Assembly: GCA_963070105.1 (NCBI GenBank)
Contig: OY718806.1
Location: 2,312,865 to 2,376,864, forward strand
Reading direction: 5' to 3'
Source of the DNA: Litomosoides sigmodontis
Taxonomy: Eukaryota; Nematoda; Chromadorea; Rhabditida; Onchocercidae
DNA: 64,000 nt
The position numbers were made by a program, and so were the translations under genes. Shown here in pieces: positions 59,149-64,000 of this stretch (within the stretch, counting starts at the first letter, position 1; each line of letters opens with the position of its first letter). The notes under the pieces were generated by a model. The model saw only the letters and a program-made list of their open reading frames with translations, did no database searches and had not been told where the DNA came from.

Positions 59149-60253
59149 TCGAAAATTAATCAAAAGTCATCAACGAAAAGGCATTTTCCTCGAAAACATA
59201 TTTCGAAAAGATCGATGAGCAGCCAAATTACTGTATGACACACACAAAGGATACACGCATGAGTCACTAGAATTTTTCCTTGTTTGTTACCCGTTCCTTA
59301 AATTAAAAAATGATTTAAAAATTGCTGGTATTTTCAGTCCAACAGAATGGAAGAAAATTGCTGATATTTCCAGCCGAATGGAATAAAAAAACATTGCCAG
59401 AAAAACCAATAGATTAAATGGCAATATCCAGGAACTGTGGAATACAGCCTATTTTCTACTATATAAAATCCGCTCCTCTTTCAGGCTAATGCCTGTTGAA
59501 CACAGGATTTGTACTACATGCAAAGTTTGGTTTTTAATTCATTGTATGCTTTATTTACACGCATCTCCTACTATGTAAACCACTTATCATCAAATTAAGA
59601 AAACCTATTATTTCACTATTTCTTCGATATTTCTGAAGTAAAGCTGTAATACCTTTCATATACCAGAAAAATGCAGCGGATAAAACAAGCATTAAAAAAC
59701 TTTATTGATATGAATCTGAAATATTATGTCAAATTTAAAATATTGTCATAAAAAACTAATAAAATAGACCAAAATAAGCTAAGAATCACTTTTCATACGT
59801 CCAAAAAACAAGTTTCACATTTATAACAGTTAAAAGCACTATTAAAAGATAAGTCATATTAGATTGCATAAATTCAGGACCTTCGGTCCAAAAAAGTATG
59901 CAAAGAGAAAAATTGATGAATTTCGTGCGCCAGTTAAAGTAGCATATTATCGAAACTCAGAAAATGGTGGACGAACCTCTCACCAACCGCGTTAGCTCAC
60001 ACTCGAAACAATTTTCATTAAATTTTTGTTAATCAGTGAGCAGAAATTCAACAAAAGTGTAGTATATAGAAAATACGACAACAATTCTAATAGTAAACAT
60101 GAAAGCTAAAACAAAATAATACCGAAATGCATTCATGATAGGAGAAATGGTTTTTTATATACAGAATAATAACATTCAAAGCATAATGCACATTTACGAA
60201 AAATTTTTAATGGATTAGCTGCGAACCGTTTTCTTCTCATTTTTTTCATCATT
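59149..60253. other. Convergent intergenic region
   Basis: Lies between the small secreted-protein gene (plus) and the NSD-type gene (minus). I see no gene, only AT-rich sequence that should include the 3' UTRs. Confidence 0.45.
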
Positions 60254-63200
60254 TTATATTTGCACAACACCAGCCGCCACAAGTTCGTTATCATATAGGC
60301 ACAGAGTCTTAATAAATTTTACTACATAGGGTGAATAATTTTTAGAAAAGCCAAGCAAGAATCCATGAAGTTTTACGAACGTGGTGTCTGCTTTTGTATC
60401 AATACTCACCTTTACCTTCTCCCACCTGCTTTGCAGTACAGTTTTCATCGTCTGAGTCAGTCAACTGTTGTTTCGCTGACTGACAAAGAACGTTTTCCAG
60501 GAAAATGTCAACAACTCCATTTCTCAAGAGGTCTTTTTTTAAGCTCGAATGTTTCTTAGCTTCATTTCCAACATTTTCTTTGACATATTTCCTTCGCTTC
60601 TTTTGCACATACTCTTGCTCGGTATGATTGCTATTTTCACAACTCTATAAGTGGACTTGTAATGTGCTCGAAAATTATGGATCTTCTCCCACAATATAGA
60701 AAGTAATATTACCCCACTGAAACTCTCAGATCCAGTTGATTTCGATTGAGCATCTCCTTTGTTGTTATTATTATTAACATTTTCACTCAGTATGGAACGA
60801 CTTTTCACGCTCGCAGCCCTTTTTTTCTAAAAATTTCTGATTATGTATCCAAAGCAAAAGAAAAAAATAAGACTTATTAAAAAGTAAATTTCAAGTAAAG
60901 TTAAAACAAATTTTTAGAACCCACTATTAAAGATCAAATTACCCCAATTAAGTGCCGACAGTTTGCTGAACCACATAAGCATTCCATACCCACAAGGCCT
61001 TCAACAATTTCCGTATCATAATCAAATGTTAGTTCCTCGCCTAAAAATGTGATGAAAAATGCAGTGACTAATTATACAAAATCATAATGATTCTATTGAT
61101 CAACTCACTACCTTGTTTGACATTCTTAATTGTCGAAATTTTAAGTCTGTAAATTCCATCAACCTGCAAAAAAACAACATAATAAGAACTCTGATAATAA
61201 AATGAGCAATAAAAGAGTCTACGCAGTGAATGGAGGTACACACCACCACAGCCACCACTTTAGTGTTCGGTTCACATGAATGGTTGAACGATCGAGCAAC
61301 ATTTCCATAATTCCGTGCATCCACGTAAAAATCATTTGTCAACTGCATCCCAAAATACGACGCCTCCAAATTATTAAACAAAGAGCGAAACCGCAGTTTT
61401 TCCAAATATTCCTCTTTTGTCATTACATATCCAATGTATTCTGTTAAATCCATATCCTGAAATATTGCTTCATTAACGATGTTTTCGTTTCTCTATTTTC
61501 ATATGCAGTTTACTTTGAAAGAGAAACGGAGAATTAAAAATGGAGTTGAACACCACAAAAAAAAAACCTCCGACTTAAGACTATCAAAATGCAACAATAA
61601 GAATCTACTTTGGTCAAGACAAATAAATATATAGTTACTCTCTCTTCGAATTTTCGCTAATGTAATGAATTAAACAACTTACTTCATCTATATCACATTT
61701 CGCAAAGACACCAAAACCTTTCAAATTTGTTAGTCTTTCCTCCATAATTAAATTATCATTACTGACATCATGATACCGCAAAAAGTTATTAGTGCACATC
61801 CGCCCCGATGTAGCTAAACGGGAATTTTTCTTAACATGCAATTTCTCGATTCTTTTCAAAATCTGTCGCTTTGTTCCGCCTTTCGCTACTCTCCGCTTTT
61901 CAAGATAAGTTGAATCACAATCCTAAAAACTTTTTCTTTTAAACTTTCTTTACAATGCTTCAAAGTACTTACAATGCCACTTGGTGTGAAATTGACAATA
62001 ATAGGAACTTGAGAAAAAGTTCTGTAGACGATGACCTCAGGACATTCTGCCATCAAGATCCGATTCAAGCAATTATGAACCACAGTACAACGTAATCCAT
62101 TGATAGGTTCGCAGTTACAGTGACCCAATCCGATTATGTCTGACCTCGCGCTGGCTAGTCGCATGTTTACATTTGCCTGAAGTTCACAATTTGGAAACTC
62201 CAGCAAAAATTGAGAGAAGCCCCTCTTCTCATTCTTGCACCCTTTGACAAAATGCTTCCTAAAAGTATTTTATTTAGCCTCTCAATAATTATTTGCAGCC
62301 AACTCATGAGACGTTAAGTGATTAAACAGTAGAATGAGAAAAACCTATAAACAAGTACTTGATTTAAAATGCACCTTGATTTTCGTATACTTCGGTAGTG
62401 TTTCTACCTTAACTTCTTGGGGAATTGGACGCCTGATACCAATTGTTGTTTTCGAACTAGCATATATAGCTTCGGCAGCTAAAATTTCGCTTACCTAACC
62501 AACTTTTCATGTCACAACCATGGCGATAAAATTTCATAGTCCGCTAACAATTCAAGTATTATATTGTTGCATTCTAATGAAATTCTCTGCTACTCGTAAT
62601 TTAAAGCTTTGAGTTCTGTGTAGCATTGTTTCTATAACAGTTTCTTGGTATATTATATGGCACATTACACAAAGCAATTTTAAAGAAGCAAAACCCTTAT
62701 AAATCTTTGTATGTGCCTTCATACACTTCCAAAATGAACAATTCAGCGTCCTGGGAAGTGGAACCAAATCCCTACATGTTACGACATCATAATTTGGAGT
62801 ACTCAACCCTTCAATCCATTGTAGAAGCACATGACCCGGCTAAAACAAGCATAAAATACAAGAGAAGCCTAAATAACAAAGTAGACTTTCAAAGAATGTG
62901 ATGGGTAATTAGTTTTCAGTATTGAAATGATAGAAAATATCAGAACCTCTCGAAGTTTTTCAACTAAATAATTCATAGAATATAACGATGCTGGCAATAA
63001 ATCAGCATGGAGAGTCTTTGCTGGCCAGAAGCTGAAAAATAAATTATGTAAATCTCTATTAAGCAGTTGAACACACTAGAGCAAAATTTCACTCTGACAA
63101 GGCTAAAGATAAAAATGCAAATCGCTTTGTTAAAATTCATTATCTTACTTTCATTTATCCCTCCATTTATTTATTATTTATTACTTTCAAAGCTATAAAA

Positions 63201-63801
63201 TTTGGTTTTGCTTTTGCTTTTCGCATTATCAGCAAACATTGTCGAACACTTCCCGAATAAATTTCAAATGGTATGAGCTTTTTTAAAAAAATATTAAATC
63301 GTCATTTCAGATAAAAAAAAAAAGAAATTGGTGGTTTTTACCTGGATTTATAAGTTGCCACAACGTAGTCGCCAATTCTGGGGAAATCAAAACATCGACA
63401 GAAATCACATGAAAATGCACTGTTTTCGGCTTCCGCTTCTTTGGTCTTGTTTTGTTCAGCAACACAGCTGCGACAAAAAGAACGTATGCAAGAGTCACAC
63501 GTCATTTTCTGAGATTCATTTGCTACAAAAGAATGTAAAAATTTTATAAATCTAAAACATTTCGTCACAATTAGTAGAACACATATCTTCTTCATTGTTT
63601 TCTTCTCTTTATTGTAAAATTTACCGAAGGAATTTTCACACGTGATGCAGTACGGAATATTTCGTTTCGACGCACGCTTCGCTGTACTATGTCTTGGACA
63701 AAGGATATAACGATCAAGTGCCCGATTTATATGCAACGAGCCAACTGTAACGCATGAACGATGCCAAGCGAACACACATTTTATGCACCGTATAAGCGCT
63801 C
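60254..63801 (-). CDS. NSD/MES-4-type histone H3 Lys36 methyltransferase, 5' end outside the window
   Basis: Thirteen exons join in frame: 63801-63625, 63522-63342, 63031-62947, 62839-62671, 62478-62375, 62254-61973, 61922-61683, 61456-61244, 61163-61112, 61040-60943, 60826-60713, 60644-60410, 60321-60254. In order: PHD-type zinc-binding segments (CIKCVFAWHRSC; CDSCIRSFCRSC; CDFCRCFDFP), a PWWP domain (GDYVVATYK, SFWPAKTLH, PGHVLLQWI), an AWS domain (HCNCEPINGLRCTVVHNCLN, MAECP), then SET with TNLKGFGVFAKCDIDE, TNDFYVDARNYGNVARSFNH, NHSCEPN and EELTFDYDTE. A post-SET CLCGSANCRHLIG follows, then a basic, Ser/Asn-rich tail. The SET NHS motif and the Tyr of FDY are present, so it should be active. 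NSD enzymes di-methylate H3K36; C. elegans MES-4 does so in the germ line. Less certain: the exon 62839-62671 donor, and the acceptor at 62254, for which 62258 is an alternative. Confidence 0.88.
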
Positions 63802-64000
63802 CTAGAAATTAGTATTGAATTAGTATAGGTGTTTTGGGAAAGATATGTAATCTTTTAGTTGCAACTAAACATACAATTTTCAATTTGCTAAATTTCAAAC
63901 TATCTCCTTGAATATCAACAAAAACAGCGATTTGTCTTCATTTGGCAGTACTTCTAAAGTGTTCGTAAAATTTATATTTTTAAAATCAATAAACTGCTAT
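63802..64000. other. Intron or upstream sequence of the NSD-type gene
   Basis: The exon at 63801 begins with an acceptor in the middle of a PHD finger, so the gene continues to the right. I could not find the preceding exon within these 199 bases. Confidence 0.4.

Overview
The window looks like nuclear DNA of a nematode. It is AT-rich, and its genes are split into many small exons by short introns with the nematode-type acceptor (TTTTCAG/TTTTTAG). The deduced proteins match animal families, several of them well studied in Caenorhabditis. Microsatellite-rich, gene-poor DNA and moderately long introns would fit a clade III (filarial-type) parasite, but the species is inferred, not shown. There is no bacterial operon, CRISPR array, tRNA or rRNA that I could recognise. 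All gene models were built by hand from splice sites and reading-frame phase. Wherever a model is called complete, every exon junction keeps frame.

Left part (1-16 kb). A small GTPase (5' end only) and a DPH4/DNAJC24 diphthamide-synthesis J-protein overlap on the minus strand. They are followed by a TMEM185-type membrane protein (minus), a complete heparan sulfate N-deacetylase/N-sulfotransferase (hst-1/NDST, plus, 13 exons) and the cohesin-release factor WAPL (minus, 17 exons).

16-20.4 kb (minus). Two tandem short-chain dehydrogenases of the HSD17B10 type share intron positions. The WAPL-proximal copy is a normal 261-residue enzyme. The other has lost the catalytic Tyr and Lys and looks like a pseudoenzyme. 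The intact copy ends 312 bp upstream of the WAPL start, so the two could be co-transcribed.

20.4-28.4 kb (plus). A roughly 600-bp tandem duplication leads into a BTB-BACK-AT-hook protein with nine C2H2 fingers, arranged like EOR-1/PLZF.

30-39 kb (minus). HID-1 (14 exons, N-myristoylation-type start), a small threonine-rich protein with an unfamiliar C-terminal domain, and the 3' part of a lustrin-type cysteine-rich secreted protein.

39-52.5 kb. A gene desert of about 13.5 kb with a 44-bp minisatellite, a 22-base G run, and a striking 1.8-kb nested satellite: about 100 copies of an 8-mer placed inside a long AAT array.

52.5-64 kb. CLPTM1 (plus, 13 exons), a long foldback sequence, a small secreted highly charged protein (plus), and an NSD/MES-4-type H3K36 methyltransferase (minus, PHD-PWWP-AWS-SET-postSET) whose 5' end lies outside the window.

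The genes do not form one pathway. Most are housekeeping: protein modification, secretory pathway, chromatin and cohesin. The most unusual points are the overlapping DPH4/GTPase cistrons, the SDR pseudoenzyme, two GC-AG introns and the nested satellite.
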